Positions 44,637 to 56,470 of a DNA stretch of 64,000 nt are shown piece after piece. The position numbers and the translations under genes are program-made. The stretch covers positions 494,701-558,700 of the forward strand of contig NZ_FOGS01000002.1 of NCBI RefSeq assembly GCF_900111305.1, in the 5' to 3' direction. Each line of letters begins with the position of its first letter. Position 1 is the stretch's first letter. The notes beneath the pieces were generated by a model. That model did not search any database. It saw only the letters and a program-made list of their open reading frames with translations, and had not been told where the DNA came from. This stretch comes from Vreelandella subterranea (GTDB lineage Bacteria > Pseudomonadota > Gammaproteobacteria > Pseudomonadales > Halomonadaceae).

Positions 44637-45888
44637 TTACTGCGGCTTGCTTCTGCGTAGCGAGGCAATGAGCCAACACCAACAGATTAACCTGCATGTA
44701 AGCATAAACTGCTGTCATCATTTCGTGGTGGATGGCCGCCTCGGTCAGGCAATAAATGGCAAAGCCCGTCGTAAAGACCAGCCCGGTTTGCGCATAGACG
44801 TTGTTTCGATCGAGGATAACCAAGCGTAGATGGTAGACCCCCGGCGCCAGCAGGTAACCAAAAATGGCCAATATACCAAGCAGTCCCCCTGATGCCAGCA
44901 TCTCGAAGTACTGGCTGTGCGCATGACCGCGATCCACGCTCAATACCCAGTCAGTAACGACGCCCTGCTCCACCAGTTCCGCATTCAGGGCTTCGCGCTC
45001 CGGGTACGTCAGCCCCACCAGCGGGCGCTCCTTGAAGGCGTGGCTGGCCGCCATCCAAAGCTGTAAGCGACCACCGCTGGAGACTGCCTCGCTCACATCC
45101 CCGGCAAGAAGGCTATGTACTTCGTCAACGCTGTACGCCACGCGCTGCTGAACACTGTTTGAGGCCAGGTACGCCACCGCCGCCAGGCTCATCGCCAGGC
45201 CAACCACCATCAGCAGCCGTTTCCAGCCCAGCACATCCAGGTTTAGCACCAACAGCAGCAACAACAGCGGCGGCACCGCAATCACCGAGCCGCGGGTTAG
45301 CGTCAGCAGCATGGCCAACAACGCCGCCAGCCCGGCAACAACCAGCCACACCTTGCGTGGCGAGCCGCGCAACATGGCAAAACATATAAACGCCATGGCG
45401 CAGGCCAGGTAGCCGAAGTTGATGCTGAAAAGAAATCCGTCGGCGCGCTGCCAGCCCAGCCACTGGGTCTGATAAAGCGCAACGCCCGAGGCCCCCAGGC
45501 TACCCACAATAGCCCCCCATTCAAGCCAGCGACGATACGCACCCAGTTGGATCGCCGACCCCGCGTGACGCATCATCAAATAGATGGGAATAACTGCCGC
45601 CATATGCAAGCCAGGGCTAACATAACGCGAGCTGAAATCGTCCAGCACAAAGACCGGAAGCCGCGACACGGCATACGACGCCAACAGCGCGACCACGACC
45701 ACATCGAACCGGTTAAAAACCAGCGAGGCGCGATTGACCCACAAGTAGCTCAGGGCGTACAGAAGCAGTAGTGCGATGACGATATGACTGCGTAGCGGGG
45801 TGGCAATCAGCAACACCAACACCAAAAACAGGGCTGCCAGGTTCAACCCAGCGGCGCGCTCAGGGGCAAAGAGACGGTACATGATCAT
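44632..45888 (-). CDS. O-antigen ligase/polymerase-family membrane protein (WaaL/Wzy-like)
   Basis: A 418-residue protein with about ten membrane segments and a large loop before the last helices. That loop contains [19 protein letters not shown], the His-containing motif of the WaaL/Wzy_C family. It would either join polysaccharide to lipid A or polymerise repeat units. Another polymerase-like gene (58593) is present, so this one may be the ligase. Its stop codon falls exactly at the breakpoint with the truncated CapD-type gene. It lies beyond the terminator of the main operon and so has its own promoter or reads through. Confidence 0.85.
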   Translation of the reverse strand: MIMYRLFAPERAAGLNLAALFLVLVLLIATPLRSHIVIALLLLYALSYLWVNRASLVFNRFDVVVVALLASYAVSRLPVFVLDDFSSRYVSPGLHMAAVIPIYLMMRHAGSAIQLGAYRRWLEWGAIVGSLGASGVALYQTQWLGWQRADGFLFSINFGYLACAMAFICFAMLRGSPRKVWLVVAGLAALLAMLLTLTRGSVIAVPPLLLLLLVLNLDVLGWKRLLMVVGLAMSLAAVAYLASNSVQQRVAYSVDEVHSLLAGDVSEAVSSGGRLQLWMAASHAFKERPLVGLTYPEREALNAELVEQGVVTDWVLSVDRGHAHSQYFEMLASGGLLGILAIFGYLLAPGVYHLRLVILDRNNVYAQTGLVFTTGFAIYCLTEAAIHHEMMTAVYAYMQVNLLVLAHCLATQKQAAVT

Positions 45889-45925
45889 CCTGATGCATGA
45901 GTGAGTTCACAGGGCAGTTGAGCCC

Positions 45926-45955
45926 AAAAAAAGAGCGCCCGGATGGGCGCTCTTT
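45926..45955 (-). terminator. Rho-independent terminator of the polysaccharide operon
   Basis: AAAGAGCGCCC, loop of 4, GGGCGCTCTTT: an 11-bp stem at 45930-45940 and 45945-45955. On the minus strand it is followed by a run of seven T's (45926-45932), partly within the stem. It closes the leftward operon that ends with the sugar transferase at 46180. Confidence 0.85.
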
Positions 45956-46179
45956 GTATTTTACCTTACTAAACCTTGCCAAGGCAGAGCATGTACGTTC
46001 TTTTTTAACACAATGGCGATACAAGTCGCCGACGCTCCAAAATGTTTGATGGTTAATGCCTGCCATCTTCATTTTGGCACGTAGATGCCGGTTAGGTGAT
46101 AAGGAGTCCAACCCATTGCTTACACAGATACCCGATAGCGAGGATTGAGTAAGCCCTCATTTCATGGTGTAACCAGCAA

Positions 46180-47454
46180 CTACCGCGCCCCAAACCCCGT
46201 ACACAAAATACGCACCGTCTTAAGCACAATCAGCACGTCCAGCCACAGCGAGCAGTGCTTGATGTAGTAAAAATCGTATTGGAGCTTGCGTTTCATGCCT
46301 TCCACTTCGGCCGCATAGCCCTGCTCAACCTGGGCCCAACCGGTGATTCCCGGCCGCACCACATGGCGGTAGCTGAAGAACGGCACGTCCTTCTCATACC
46401 ACTCAGAAAGCGACTCCGACTCAGGACGCGGCCCGATAAAGCTCATCTCGCCGCGCAGCACGTTAAATATCTGAGGCAACTCATCCAATCGATAACGCCG
46501 CAGAATACGCCCCAGCGGGGTAATACGGGGATCCTTGCCTGAAAGGGTAAAATCTTTGCCGCTCATATCATGGTACATGCTGCGGAACTTGAACATGTTG
46601 AACGAACGGCCACGATAGCCCACACGGGGCTGCATAAAAAACACCGGACCCGGGCTATCCCGTTTGATCAGCAAAGCCACCCCAAGCAAAACCGGCAATA
46701 AAAATGGCAGCAATATAACCGCCCCTAGAAAATCCATCACACGCTTGAAGCCAACGTAAAATAACGGCGGCAACAGGCTACCAAATTCGTTTTCTGACAG
46801 ATGATCGATCTGCACACGGCCTGAAATCGTCTCGGATATTTGCCGATGGTGATAAACGGGAATGTGGCACAAGGTACAGGTGGCGAGAAACTTCTCCCAC
46901 TCGGGCGGCAAATCTTGCGCGCGTAAATCCGCCACAACGCCATCAACCCGTAACCCCTTCATTTCAGGCGTTTCCAAAACCCTTAAATCGACATTGGCGT
47001 TACCGCTAAGCCGCGAAGCATCCCCGAATGGCACCACGGCAAACTTGAGCTTTCGAAACCGTCGCCCCAAAAAATAGCCCATGTAAAACCAGGCCAGGCT
47101 AACGAGGTAACCACTCAGCATCACTTGGCGGGTATAGCCCTCCCGGGTAAAAAACAGCACGGCCACGACCAGCAAAAACGCGATCGAAACCGTTGGCATG
47201 ATATTCGCGCCAAGTTGCGCCCCCGGGAACCGTGACATACGCCGAAGCGTTAACGCCGAGGCCGTAAACGCCAGGCCAATGGCAATCAATGTATTGCTTC
47301 GCACATCCGGCATGTAATGCCAAAACCCCCACCCCCACCGTTCCAGGCTGGGAAGCAACAAAGCAAGCGACATGCCTACGACAAGGTGAAACGTCAGGCT
47401 CAATAGCAGAACTTCATACCACCGAGAATGACGCCGTTGATACTCACGCTTCAT
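46180..47454 (-). CDS. Polyprenyl-phosphate sugar phosphotransferase (initiating enzyme, WbaP/WcaJ-type)
   Basis: A 424-residue initiating glycosyl-1-phosphate transferase. The N-terminal half has about four membrane helices and a degenerate Rossmann-like domain. The C-terminal catalytic domain shows FKRVMDFLGAVILLPFLLP, FKFRSM, RRYRLDELPQIFNVLRGEMS, FIGPRPE and RPGITGWAQVEQGY. It loads the first sugar phosphate onto undecaprenyl phosphate in the inner membrane. It is the last gene of the operon before the terminator at 45926-45955. Confidence 0.92.
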   Translation of the reverse strand: MKREYQRRHSRWYEVLLLSLTFHLVVGMSLALLLPSLERWGWGFWHYMPDVRSNTLIAIGLAFTASALTLRRMSRFPGAQLGANIMPTVSIAFLLVVAVLFFTREGYTRQVMLSGYLVSLAWFYMGYFLGRRFRKLKFAVVPFGDASRLSGNANVDLRVLETPEMKGLRVDGVVADLRAQDLPPEWEKFLATCTLCHIPVYHHRQISETISGRVQIDHLSENEFGSLLPPLFYVGFKRVMDFLGAVILLPFLLPVLLGVALLIKRDSPGPVFFMQPRVGYRGRSFNMFKFRSMYHDMSGKDFTLSGKDPRITPLGRILRRYRLDELPQIFNVLRGEMSFIGPRPESESLSEWYEKDVPFFSYRHVVRPGITGWAQVEQGYAAEVEGMKRKLQYDFYYIKHCSLWLDVLIVLKTVRILCTGFGAR

Positions 47455-47493
47455 GGGTTACCATCACTTCCATCATTATCATCGTAACGGCAA

Positions 47494-48834
47494 CTAAGAG
47501 ATGCCTACTGCTTGGCGCCCTACCGAATAGTACACAAAGCCCTTTTGCGCTAACCGTACAGGTTCGAACATATTACGGCCATCAAAAATGACCGGCTGGC
47601 GAAGCTGCTGGTGAAGTAGCGCAAAATCCGGCGCACGGAAGCTCTGCCACTCAGTCACAATCACCAGTGCATCGGCTCCCTTCAGCGCGGCTTCTTTGGT
47701 GCCGCACAGGGTCAGGTCGTTGCGGTTACCATAAAGGCGCTGGGTCTCTTCCATCGCTTCCGGGTCGAACGCCTGCACCTTGGCCCCTGCATTCCAAAGC
47801 GCTTCCATCAATACACGGCTGGGCGCTTCGCGCATATCATCGGTGTTGGGTTTGAAAGAAAGCCCCCACAAGGCCAGGGTTTTGCCCGCTAACTCACCAT
47901 TAAAATGCTGTGAAATTTTCTCGAACAACGTGGTTTTTTGCAGATAATTACGCGCTTCTACCGCTTTAAGCACTTTGGCATCAAAACCGATAGCGTCGGC
48001 AGCGCGCACCAGGGCCTGAACATCTTTGGGGAAGCACGAACCCCCATAGCCCACACCCGGGTAAATAAAATGGTAGCCGATGCGTGGATCTGAGCCGATA
48101 CCCTGGCGCACCGCCTCAATATCTGCGCCTAACCGCTCCGATAGGTTGGCGATCTCATTCATAAAGCTGATTTTTGTCGCCAGCATGCAGTTAGCGGCAT
48201 ATTTGGTCAGCTCAGCGCTTCGTACATCCATCACGATGATTTTTTCATGCTGACGGCTAAACGGGGCATAGAGTTCGCGCATAACCTCAACGCTGTGCGC
48301 ATTATCAGTGCCGATAATGATACGGTCAGGCTTTTGGCAATCGGCAACGGCACTACCCTCTTTCAAAAACTCAGGGTTTGACACCACATCAAACGTAAGT
48401 GAGTCTTTGCTACGGCTGGACAAGACCTCGGCCATCTTAGCTCGAACTTTGTCAGCGGTACCCACCGGCACGGTAGATTTATCCACCACAATACGGTGCG
48501 CCTGCATGTGCTCGGCGATGGTTTCTGCCACTTTCAACACGTATTTTAAATCAGCGCTGCCGTCCTCATCGGGCGGGGTTCCGACCGCTATAAACTGCAC
48601 ATCACCATGCGCTACCCCCGCTATCGCATCGGTGGTAAAGCTTAGTCGGCCTGCCTGAATATTTTCATTTACCAGGGCCTCTAACCCAGGTTCATAGATC
48701 GGGATAACACCCTGCGCTAGCTTCTCAACCTTTTCAGCATCGACATCAACACAGATAACCTGATGACCCACTTCTGCCAATATGGTCCCCTGTACCAAGC
48801 CAACGTAGCCGGTACCAAACACAGTGATATTCAT
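47494..48834 (-). CDS. ugd: UDP-glucose 6-dehydrogenase
   Basis: A 446-residue NAD-dependent enzyme making UDP-glucuronate from UDP-glucose by two oxidations. It has N-terminal [25 protein letters not shown], and the nucleophilic Cys in [16 protein letters not shown]. The C-terminal domain is [20 protein letters not shown]. Length and motifs match Ugd/TuaD. The product can go straight into polymer or be changed to UDP-galacturonate by the adjacent epimerase. Confidence 0.95.
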   Translation of the reverse strand: MNITVFGTGYVGLVQGTILAEVGHQVICVDVDAEKVEKLAQGVIPIYEPGLEALVNENIQAGRLSFTTDAIAGVAHGDVQFIAVGTPPDEDGSADLKYVLKVAETIAEHMQAHRIVVDKSTVPVGTADKVRAKMAEVLSSRSKDSLTFDVVSNPEFLKEGSAVADCQKPDRIIIGTDNAHSVEVMRELYAPFSRQHEKIIVMDVRSAELTKYAANCMLATKISFMNEIANLSERLGADIEAVRQGIGSDPRIGYHFIYPGVGYGGSCFPKDVQALVRAADAIGFDAKVLKAVEARNYLQKTTLFEKISQHFNGELAGKTLALWGLSFKPNTDDMREAPSRVLMEALWNAGAKVQAFDPEAMEETQRLYGNRNDLTLCGTKEAALKGADALVIVTEWQSFRAPDFALLHQQLRQPVIFDGRNMFEPVRLAQKGFVYYSVGRQAVGIS

Positions 48835-48909
48835 GCCAATCCTTTATTCTCACCCACAGTCACGTAGCGCCCATACACAGCAATGGGCACTTTTCTTAAT
48901 AACTAATAC

Positions 48910-49932
48910 TTATACGTTGTAGAACTCACGGTACCAGCTAACAAACGCGGCCACACCCTGCTTTACCGGTGTTGCAGGCTTGTAGCCAACGGCCTTCTCA
49001 AGCTCGCTGGAGTCTGCGTAGGTATCCGGCACATCGCCTGGCTGCAATGGTAATAGCTGTTGATCGGCCTTTTTACCCAAGGCTTCTTCGATGGCCTCAA
49101 TATAAGCGGAAAGTTTTACCGGGTCATTATTGCCAATGTTGAAGATGCGGTAAGGCGCGTTACTGGTGGCGGGGTCTGGTGAATCGCTGTTCCAATCGGG
49201 GTTGGGCTTGGCAATATCATCACTCGCCCGAATGACGCCCTCGACAATGTCATCCACGTAAGTGAAATCGCGGGTATGGTTGCCATGGTTAAACACCGGG
49301 ATGGGCTCGCCCGCCAAGGTCTTCTTGGTAAACAAGAACAGTGCCATGTCAGGCCGGCCCCACGGACCGTAAACTGTAAAGAAGCGCAGCCCCGTGGTCG
49401 GCAGGCGGTACAAATGGCTGTAACTATGGGCCATCAACTCGTTGGCTTTTTTGGTGGCCGCGTAAAACTGCAGCGGGTGGTTGACGCTCTCATGCTCCGA
49501 AAACGGCATGGAGGTATTCGCTCCATATACACTGCTGGTGCTGGCATAGGTTAGATGCTCTACCTTATGGTGGCGGCAAGCTTCCAAGATATTGGTAAAC
49601 GCCACCACATTGCTTTGCACATAGGCATGAGGGTTTTCCAACGAGTAGCGAACCCCCGCCTGGGCAGCCAGGTGAATGACCCGTTCCGGCTTGTGGGTCT
49701 CAAAGACGGTGGTCACTGCGTTAAGGTCAGCCAGGTCTTGCCGCACGAAGACATAGTCACTGCCGGTGCGGGCCGCTGTTTCTTTCAGTATGTTCAGCCG
49801 CGCTTCTTTAATGGTCGTGTCGTAGTAATCATTAACGACATCAAACCCCACCACGCTATCGCCGCTCTCTAAAAGTCGCTTGGCAGTGTGAAACCCAATA
49901 AAACCTGCATTACCCGTTACTAATACTTTCAT
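48910..49932 (-). CDS. UDP-glucuronate 4-epimerase-like NAD-dependent epimerase
   Basis: A 340-residue extended SDR. It has the Rossmann motif [14 protein letters not shown], the catalytic [15 protein letters not shown] and Tyr-x-x-x-Lys in YAATKKANE, and the product-binding [21 protein letters not shown]. This RPDM segment marks the UDP-glucuronate 4-epimerase (LpsL/Cap1J) branch. It sits next to ugd, which makes its substrate, so it supplies UDP-galacturonate. Confidence 0.92.
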   Translation of the reverse strand: MKVLVTGNAGFIGFHTAKRLLESGDSVVGFDVVNDYYDTTIKEARLNILKETAARTGSDYVFVRQDLADLNAVTTVFETHKPERVIHLAAQAGVRYSLENPHAYVQSNVVAFTNILEACRHHKVEHLTYASTSSVYGANTSMPFSEHESVNHPLQFYAATKKANELMAHSYSHLYRLPTTGLRFFTVYGPWGRPDMALFLFTKKTLAGEPIPVFNHGNHTRDFTYVDDIVEGVIRASDDIAKPNPDWNSDSPDPATSNAPYRIFNIGNNDPVKLSAYIEAIEEALGKKADQQLLPLQPGDVPDTYADSSELEKAVGYKPATPVKQGVAAFVSWYREFYNV

Positions 49933-49996
49933 ATTAAATTCCTATACCTAGCACGCAATGCCAAGTCAATGTCAAACGCTGCTGTCCCAACCAAAA

Positions 49997-51274
49997 TCAA
50001 AGGCGCATATCCACATCATGTTTGGGCAGCACATATTTCAAATCATACAGCACATGGTTAGCTTTGCCCCAAGCACGAATGCCATGCGAACCAAGCTCAC
50101 GAAACTCGCGGTGGGCCACCGCCAGCACCATCGCATCATAAGTACCTGGTGCAGGCTCACTTACAGGCTGGATGGCATACTCCGCATCGGCTTCTTCGGG
50201 GTTTACTTGTGGGTCATACACATCAACGGTAATCCCATAATCCGCAAGCTCATGAACGATATCCACCACACGGGTATTACGCAGATCGGGGCAATTTTCT
50301 TTAAAGGTAAGCCCCATCACCAAGACGCGAGCGCCTTCAACATTAATACGCGACTTGATCATCTGCTTGATAAGCTGGCCTGCCACATAGGCACCCATAC
50401 CATCGTTAATGCGCCGGCCCGATAGAATCACTTCAGGGTGATACCCCACCTGCTGCGCCTTGTGGGTAAGGTAATACGGGTCTACCCCAATGCAGTGTCC
50501 TCCCACCAAACCAGGGCGGAAAGGCAAGAAATTCCACTTGGTCCCCGCCGCCTGCAACACTTCCTCGGTGTCGATCCCCAAGCGGTTAAAAATCAACGTT
50601 AGCTCGTTGATCAGCGCAATGTTGACGTCCCTCTGGGTATTCTCGATAACCTTGGCGGCCTCTGCGACACGAATGCTGCTCGCTTTGTGGGTGCCTGCCA
50701 CAATAATATCGCGGTACAAGGAATCAACAAGCTCAGCAATCTCCGGCGTGGAGCCAGAAGTTACCTTTTTAATAGAGGTGACTCGGTGTTCTTTATCACC
50801 AGGGTTGATACGCTCAGGGCTATACCCGCAGAAAAAATCCACGTTGAAGGTAAGACCAGAAACCTGCTCTAGTACCGGCACACAATCTTCTTCCGTTGCG
50901 CCTGGGTACACTGTGGATTCATAAATGACGATATCACCCTTATTGAGCACTTCGCCGAGCATTTCACTCGCCTTAATTAAAGGCGTTAAATCAGGGCGCT
51001 TGTAGTCGTCTATGGGAGTGGGGACGGTAACAATATAGCAATTACACCCGCGCAGTATTTCTACATCATTGGTGAAACTGAGATGCTCAGCTTCTTTAAG
51101 CTCATTTTTATCAACTTCAAGCGTATGGTCATGGCCTGCCTGTAACTCAGCAATACGAGGGCAATTAATATCAAAGCCGGCTACTGGGCGTTTTTTACCG
51201 AACTCAACGGCGAGAGGAAGGCCAACATAACCCAAACCGATAACGGCTAGTTTGAGAGCAGACGTTGAAGTCAT
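49997..51274 (-). CDS. UDP-HexNAc 6-dehydrogenase (TviB/WbpO-type)
   Basis: A 425-residue nucleotide-sugar dehydrogenase. It has [34 protein letters not shown], the catalytic Cys in [19 protein letters not shown], and [19 protein letters not shown]. This last form is characteristic of the VipA/TviB/WbpO group that oxidises UDP-GlcNAc or UDP-GalNAc to the uronate. It is distinct from both Ugd and WecC in this locus, so a third kind of uronic acid is probably made. It lies 7 bases after the upstream glycosyltransferase. Confidence 0.92.
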   Translation of the reverse strand: MTSTSALKLAVIGLGYVGLPLAVEFGKKRPVAGFDINCPRIAELQAGHDHTLEVDKNELKEAEHLSFTNDVEILRGCNCYIVTVPTPIDDYKRPDLTPLIKASEMLGEVLNKGDIVIYESTVYPGATEEDCVPVLEQVSGLTFNVDFFCGYSPERINPGDKEHRVTSIKKVTSGSTPEIAELVDSLYRDIIVAGTHKASSIRVAEAAKVIENTQRDVNIALINELTLIFNRLGIDTEEVLQAAGTKWNFLPFRPGLVGGHCIGVDPYYLTHKAQQVGYHPEVILSGRRINDGMGAYVAGQLIKQMIKSRINVEGARVLVMGLTFKENCPDLRNTRVVDIVHELADYGITVDVYDPQVNPEEADAEYAIQPVSEPAPGTYDAMVLAVAHREFRELGSHGIRAWGKANHVLYDLKYVLPKHDVDMRL

Positions 51275-51281
51275 AAAATCC

Positions 51282-52469
51282 CTATCGATTAACTAGTAGA
51301 AGTAAATCGTCAGCCAGCCCTTTCATGATTTCAGTACGGGCAAAACGCAAAGTGAAATCAGGACGGGGCTGAGTAACTAGTTTCAAATTTGAAAATGAGT
51401 CTATAGCAGCTTGTAGATCGCAGGGTGGAAAGACAGCCGCATTATCAATATTGTCTTGAATGAAGCTTGCAGAAAAACCACCCACCCCGGCCCAAAGAGG
51501 TTTGCCTACCGCGGCGTACTCAAATATTTTGGATGGTAGAACTTTTTTGAAAGCGTCATAATCATTCAAGTGCAGGAAAAGCACATCGGCATTCTGATAA
51601 ATGGCGATCAGTTCTTTTCTGGAAACTGGCGGCATCAGTTCAACGTTGGGACAGCCGGCAGATTCTATCGCTTCCATCAGTTGCTTACGCCTTCCACCAT
51701 CGCCCAAGAGTTTAAAACTCAGCTTACCTTCATAATGTTTGGCTAAGGAGGGAATAATATGGTGCAAGCCCTGCCCTTCCCCCATGTTGCCCGCATAGAC
51801 GACTTCTGGAATGTCCCGGTTACAAGCATGGCTGACGGCTGGTTGCGCCTCCAAAAACGCCTCGTCAATACCGTTAGTAAAAAGGCTAAATCTCTTATTG
51901 GGATAACGTGCCTGAAAATAGGGCAGGAAACCACCTGACACCAGGTTAACCTTTATTGCTCTTCGGATAGTCCAGCGCTCAACTAAAGAAAAAACGGGCT
52001 TCATCAACCACACCAGTTTTTTGGAAAGCACATCCTTGATGGTATCAACGAAAATATCCCGAATATCCAGGTATAAAGGCAGATTCTTACGACGTGCAAC
52101 CCAGGCGCCCAGTGCTGCGGTCATTAGGCGGGAACTGCTGGCATAGACTACATCATAGTCTTTATTTTTTATCAGTTTATTAACTTGAAAGGCATAACTT
52201 AAAAAAGCTTTTGATTGGTCCAACATACCGCTTTGATGAGAGGGTAAAGCAATTCGATGGACCGTTAATTGGGGCCTTTCTTCTTTTTTGGGTGCTTCTA
52301 CACTAAAGCTGGCATAGCGATTAGGTAGCGTCGTCATCACCTCTATATGCGAGCCTTCAGGCAGTTTTTTTTGCAAAGCGTCAACCAGAGCAGTATTACG
52401 AAAAGAGCCTGCTGAAAGATCAGGTTGAAAATGAAAGCTCAGAATCAAAATTTTCAAACATCTCTCCAT
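51282..52469 (-). CDS. Glycosyltransferase family 4 (WbuB/WcaI-like)
   Basis: A 395-residue GT-B enzyme. N-terminal [20 protein letters not shown] and a C-terminal nucleotide-sugar site with [19 protein letters not shown]. The style resembles WbuB-type transferases, which add N-acetylated fucosamine or related sugars. It overlaps the heparinase-like gene by 16 bases. Acceptor and donor cannot be read from the sequence. Confidence 0.85.
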   Translation of the reverse strand: MERCLKILILSFHFQPDLSAGSFRNTALVDALQKKLPEGSHIEVMTTLPNRYASFSVEAPKKEERPQLTVHRIALPSHQSGMLDQSKAFLSYAFQVNKLIKNKDYDVVYASSSRLMTAALGAWVARRKNLPLYLDIRDIFVDTIKDVLSKKLVWLMKPVFSLVERWTIRRAIKVNLVSGGFLPYFQARYPNKRFSLFTNGIDEAFLEAQPAVSHACNRDIPEVVYAGNMGEGQGLHHIIPSLAKHYEGKLSFKLLGDGGRRKQLMEAIESAGCPNVELMPPVSRKELIAIYQNADVLFLHLNDYDAFKKVLPSKIFEYAAVGKPLWAGVGGFSASFIQDNIDNAAVFPPCDLQAAIDSFSNLKLVTQPRPDFTLRFARTEIMKGLADDLLLLVNR

Positions 52470-54115
52470 GAAATTTGCGTTTTAAGTTCGCTGGCCTGCA
52501 ACGTCACCACCACACAGTTATTCGGCAGGGAAACACCGAAAGCTGGGTGCCAGCTTCCTGCTTGCGTTTCAACGATGCCACCCTCAAAGCTCAAATTAAA
52601 AACCTGGCACTGGGCCAGGTTTCCTTGCAAGTGATTTCCATCAACCTGTTCCAGACGCACATCAGGATGTAAGTGAAAATAGGCTTTTGCCTGTTTGAAA
52701 TCACCACTCAGCTGATCTTCAATCACCAATTCGCTCGGTTTAGCCAGCCATTGCCGTTGATGCAGTACTTTCCCAGGTAAACGTTGATAGCCATCATGAG
52801 CAGCGTCCACCCTGATATAGCCCTCTTGCTGTCGTATGGCCAAATCTATTGGCTTAGCGCGCCTTGCAACCCTGAAACCCGCCCAGATTTCAGATGAGTT
52901 TTCGCCATCCACTTCAAGGGTGTTATGTGCAGCCGTAGAACGTTGCCTATGCCGCTCGGTATCTTCGCCGTACTGGGAAATACCAGAGTTAACAAACACT
53001 CTTTGGCCAAAAAGGCTAAGCTCAAAACTCAGGGTGTCAGCATGAGCGTGACCGGGTTGGTAGCCAGGACCGACCTTTGCCGCATCTAACAATGCACGGT
53101 GGCCTTCCGCCCAATCAATCACAACGTAACCGCTTGATTTAAGATGACACAACTGCAGAGGCGCGAAATCGGCATTTCGCGATATTGGCTCTGGCACGCA
53201 ACCTAATTGCCCAGCATAGCCCTCTAACTGCTTCAAGGTGGGTGCTATACCCAGCGTGGCATCATTAAAAAAGGCAATATCACCGTCTGGGTGCACCATT
53301 TTCCGCAGCCAACTGATGCCATGAGTTATTACACGGCGCCACAACGTTTTACGTTGATCTAAAGCAACCAGGCGCGTTTGCTGCTGCAGCTGCACAAGGT
53401 CGCACATATCCCACAGAAGCGTGGCATGGTACATGGGTGAAAGCTCGTAATGGGCACCGTCTGCCAAAAATTGTTCCGGCACTTGCTGGTCGAGCAACCT
53501 TACCCCTCTTCCCAGCAAGGCATCGCCCTGCTTACCGCCTAGAAAGCTCCCAGCGAAAACCAGAGCCTTGGCATTGGCAAAAAGATGATTAGCCAGAATA
53601 TGAAACTCTAATTGCTGCGCCAGTGCATTCGCCTGACAAGCTAACGAACTCAGCCAACGGGGATCGACTTCGTCAGCCTGTAATCTGCTCAACCACTTGA
53701 CCCAATTCACGATGCGCAGAGAAAGGCAGTAAGGTTCCCAACCATTACCCTGCAAAGGGGGATTCGCATCTATCCAATTTTCAACCAATTGTTGGCACAC
53801 TGCCGAGCGGCCATCTGCACCAACAGCGTTTAAATCATCCTGATAATGCAGGTTATACAGCCATAGCTTGGAAAAAGCGGGATTATTCCAGCCGTATTGT
53901 AAATACCCGGTTTCGCCCAAAAAGGTAAATGATTTGCCATCGTCGGTCGCGGGTAATATAAAGTTAGGCCCAGACCAAGCGGTGATGACACCGCGCATTT
54001 CAGGCGCAGGCCGCTTTTTCAGGCGAGGTTTGCTAAAGCGATAATAAACCCGATATACCAGTTGCTGAATTTTCAGGTAGCGTACGGTATGCAGTAATAG
54101 CAATAAGCGTCTCAT
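52454..54115 (-). CDS. Heparinase II/III-family protein in the polysaccharide operon
   Basis: A 553-residue protein with an alpha/alpha-barrel N-terminal half ([20 protein letters not shown] and following Trp-rich helices) and a C-terminal beta-sandwich. The family core is around [20 protein letters not shown] and [19 protein letters not shown]. These enzymes cleave uronate-containing polymers by beta-elimination. A typical signal peptide is not evident, so its place of action is unclear. It could trim chains or, as in many such loci, have another role in biosynthesis. It overlaps wecB by 4 bases. Confidence 0.88.
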   Translation of the reverse strand: MRRLLLLLHTVRYLKIQQLVYRVYYRFSKPRLKKRPAPEMRGVITAWSGPNFILPATDDGKSFTFLGETGYLQYGWNNPAFSKLWLYNLHYQDDLNAVGADGRSAVCQQLVENWIDANPPLQGNGWEPYCLSLRIVNWVKWLSRLQADEVDPRWLSSLACQANALAQQLEFHILANHLFANAKALVFAGSFLGGKQGDALLGRGVRLLDQQVPEQFLADGAHYELSPMYHATLLWDMCDLVQLQQQTRLVALDQRKTLWRRVITHGISWLRKMVHPDGDIAFFNDATLGIAPTLKQLEGYAGQLGCVPEPISRNADFAPLQLCHLKSSGYVVIDWAEGHRALLDAAKVGPGYQPGHAHADTLSFELSLFGQRVFVNSGISQYGEDTERHRQRSTAAHNTLEVDGENSSEIWAGFRVARRAKPIDLAIRQQEGYIRVDAAHDGYQRLPGKVLHQRQWLAKPSELVIEDQLSGDFKQAKAYFHLHPDVRLEQVDGNHLQGNLAQCQVFNLSFEGGIVETQAGSWHPAFGVSLPNNCVVVTLQASELKTQISWRDV

Positions 54116-55245
54116 TGGGCTTTCAAAAACTCCACAATGCGCTGGCAGGCACGACCATCACCGTAGGGGTTATGCGCCTGAGACATTTGCTGATAAATTA
54201 CGGGGTCATCTAGTAACGCCTGCACAGCCTGACGAATCACGTCTGCCTCGGTACCTACCAATTTCACAGTTCCTGCTTCAACGGCTTCGGGCCGCTCGGT
54301 AGTATCTCGCATCACCAATACAGGTTTTCCCAGACCAGGCGCTTCTTCCTGAACCCCACCGCTGTCGGTTAATACCAGGTAAGCCTTCTGCATCAGGTAC
54401 ACAAAAGGTTCATAGCCTAACGGGGAAATCAAATGCACATTACTCAACCCACCAAGCAGGCGATTCACCGGCTCCTGGACATTAGGGTTAAGGTGTACCG
54501 GGTAGATGAAATGAGCCTGAGGGTTAGCTTCTGCAAGTGCACCGAGCGCCTTGCAGATATTCTCAAAGCCACTGCCAAAGTTTTCACGCCGGTGGCCCGT
54601 CACCAATACAAAACGTTGCTCCGTCACCTTTTCATCCAACCCAGCAGTGGTCATGGCATCACTGATTTGTTGCTGCAAATCGGGAGACGTTGCTATTTTT
54701 TCAACCACCCAGTGCAAGGCATCAATGACAGTATTGCCGGTTACCAGTACCTGGCCCTCAGCAACATCTTCAGCCAACAATGCCTGACGATTACGCTCTG
54801 TAGGCGCAAAATGCCAATACGCAAGCCTGCCCGTTAATTGGCGGTTGGCTTCTTCCGGCCAAGGGGAATAAATATCGCCAGTTCTTAAACCCGCTTCTAC
54901 ATGCCCAACAGGCGTTTGCTGGTAAAAAGCAGCCAGCGTGGCAGCAAACGTGGTCGCAGTATCGCCATGCACAAGCACAAGATCCGGCTTGAAATCATTG
55001 AGCACTTGGCGCAGCCCCAGCAGTACCTTGCTTGTCACATCGTATAGATCCTGGCCGGGCTGCATCACGTTCAGATCATAACTTGGCTGAAGAGAAAACA
55101 AAGCCAGTACCTGATCGAGCATTTCCCGGTGTTGTGCAGTAACGGCAACGCGAACATCAAAATAAGCGTCGGCTTGAAGAGCTTTGACTAAGGGCGCCAT
55201 TTTTATCGCTTCGGGGCGGGTTCCAAAAACCAATAACACCTTCAC
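54112..55245 (-). CDS. wecB: UDP-N-acetylglucosamine 2-epimerase
   Basis: A 377-residue non-hydrolysing epimerase converting UDP-GlcNAc to UDP-ManNAc. Signatures are [64 protein letters not shown] and [21 protein letters not shown]. It overlaps wecC, which uses its product, by 4 bases. Confidence 0.95.
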   Translation of the reverse strand: MKVLLVFGTRPEAIKMAPLVKALQADAYFDVRVAVTAQHREMLDQVLALFSLQPSYDLNVMQPGQDLYDVTSKVLLGLRQVLNDFKPDLVLVHGDTATTFAATLAAFYQQTPVGHVEAGLRTGDIYSPWPEEANRQLTGRLAYWHFAPTERNRQALLAEDVAEGQVLVTGNTVIDALHWVVEKIATSPDLQQQISDAMTTAGLDEKVTEQRFVLVTGHRRENFGSGFENICKALGALAEANPQAHFIYPVHLNPNVQEPVNRLLGGLSNVHLISPLGYEPFVYLMQKAYLVLTDSGGVQEEAPGLGKPVLVMRDTTERPEAVEAGTVKLVGTEADVIRQAVQALLDDPVIYQQMSQAHNPYGDGRACQRIVEFLKAQ

Positions 55246-56444
55246 GTCTGAGTTACCCCACAGAAATCCAATACGTTCCCCTGCACGACAAGCTTTTTGA
55301 ATTCACGGTGAGCCACCAAATAAACCACCACGTCAGCTTTTTCTGCTGCTTCTTGCCAAGGCGTCAACGTTAAGCTGGCGTGTGTTTTCAGATTCGGCTC
55401 CACCGCCAAGGGTTGAATGCCCGCGGCCACCAGTTGCTGAAATACATAGAGGGCTGGCGACTCACGCAAATCATCAATATTGGGTTTAAAGGCCAGGCCC
55501 ATACAAGCCACATGAGGCTCGCGGCCATGCGCTTGCTTAAAACGTTCAACCTCGGCCTGAACCTTCTCAACGACCCATTCAGTTTTGCGAGTGTTCACTT
55601 CACGGCCAGTGCGGATCAAACGAGCGTCTTCACCGCCCTCATGCACAATGAACCAAGGGTCTACCGCAATACAATGACCACCAACACCGGTACCCGGCTG
55701 TAAAATATTGACCCTGGGGTGTCGGTTAGCGAGGCGTATCAGTTCCCACACATCAATGCTAAATTTGTCACATAAGAGGGACAGCTCATTGGCAAACGCA
55801 ATGTTGACGTCTCGAAAGCTGTTCTCCGTTAACTTGGCCATTTCAGCTGTTCTTGCATCTGTAACTAGCACCTCGCCCGTGACAAAGGTGCGATAAAAAG
55901 CCGCGACTTTCTCACTTGCCTCAGTTGAGATGCCGCCCACAATACGGTCATTCTCAACCAACTCACGCATTATGTGGCCAGGCAACACTCGTTCAGGGCA
56001 ATGGGCAATATGCACGGCATCTGTGTTAACACCGCCCTGTCTCAACACTTCAGCGACTTTTTCCGTTGTGCCTACCGGGGAAGTGGATTCAAGTATCACT
56101 AAATCACCAGCCTTGACAACTGGCGCGATAACAGCCGCAGCAGCCAATACATAGTCAATATTAGGTACAAACCCTTCATGAAAAGGGGTGGGCACCGCTA
56201 GAATAAAAATATCAGCTGCCTCAGGTCTCAAAGAAGCCTTTAAACGGCCTGAATGGACAGCAGAATGCACAAAGGAGTCCAGATCCGGCTCCACAATATG
56301 AATCTCTCCCTGATTGATGGTATCCACTACCTCAGGTGAAATATCGACACCTTGTACCTGATAACCACGATTCGCCAGAAGAGCAGCAGAAGGCAGACCT
56401 ATATAACCGAGACCCACTACACAAATCATAATATCTAAACGCAT
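55242..56444 (-). CDS. wecC: UDP-N-acetyl-D-mannosamine dehydrogenase
   Basis: A 400-residue nucleotide-sugar dehydrogenase. [36 protein letters not shown], the catalytic Cys in [20 protein letters not shown], and [19 protein letters not shown] match WecC. Together with wecB it makes UDP-ManNAcA. Met6 (56429) is an alternative start. A 26-base gap separates it from the AT-rich glycosyltransferase gene upstream. Confidence 0.94.
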   Translation of the reverse strand: MRLDIMICVVGLGYIGLPSAALLANRGYQVQGVDISPEVVDTINQGEIHIVEPDLDSFVHSAVHSGRLKASLRPEAADIFILAVPTPFHEGFVPNIDYVLAAAAVIAPVVKAGDLVILESTSPVGTTEKVAEVLRQGGVNTDAVHIAHCPERVLPGHIMRELVENDRIVGGISTEASEKVAAFYRTFVTGEVLVTDARTAEMAKLTENSFRDVNIAFANELSLLCDKFSIDVWELIRLANRHPRVNILQPGTGVGGHCIAVDPWFIVHEGGEDARLIRTGREVNTRKTEWVVEKVQAEVERFKQAHGREPHVACMGLAFKPNIDDLRESPALYVFQQLVAAGIQPLAVEPNLKTHASLTLTPWQEAAEKADVVVYLVAHREFKKLVVQGNVLDFCGVTQT

Positions 56445-56470
56445 TGAACTATCTCATACTAGTAATTAAT

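Noticed and set aside
45860..46111. Small leftward open frame of 83 codons
   Set aside because: It runs across the operon terminator at 45926-45955 and into the start of the next gene, and has no recognisable motif.
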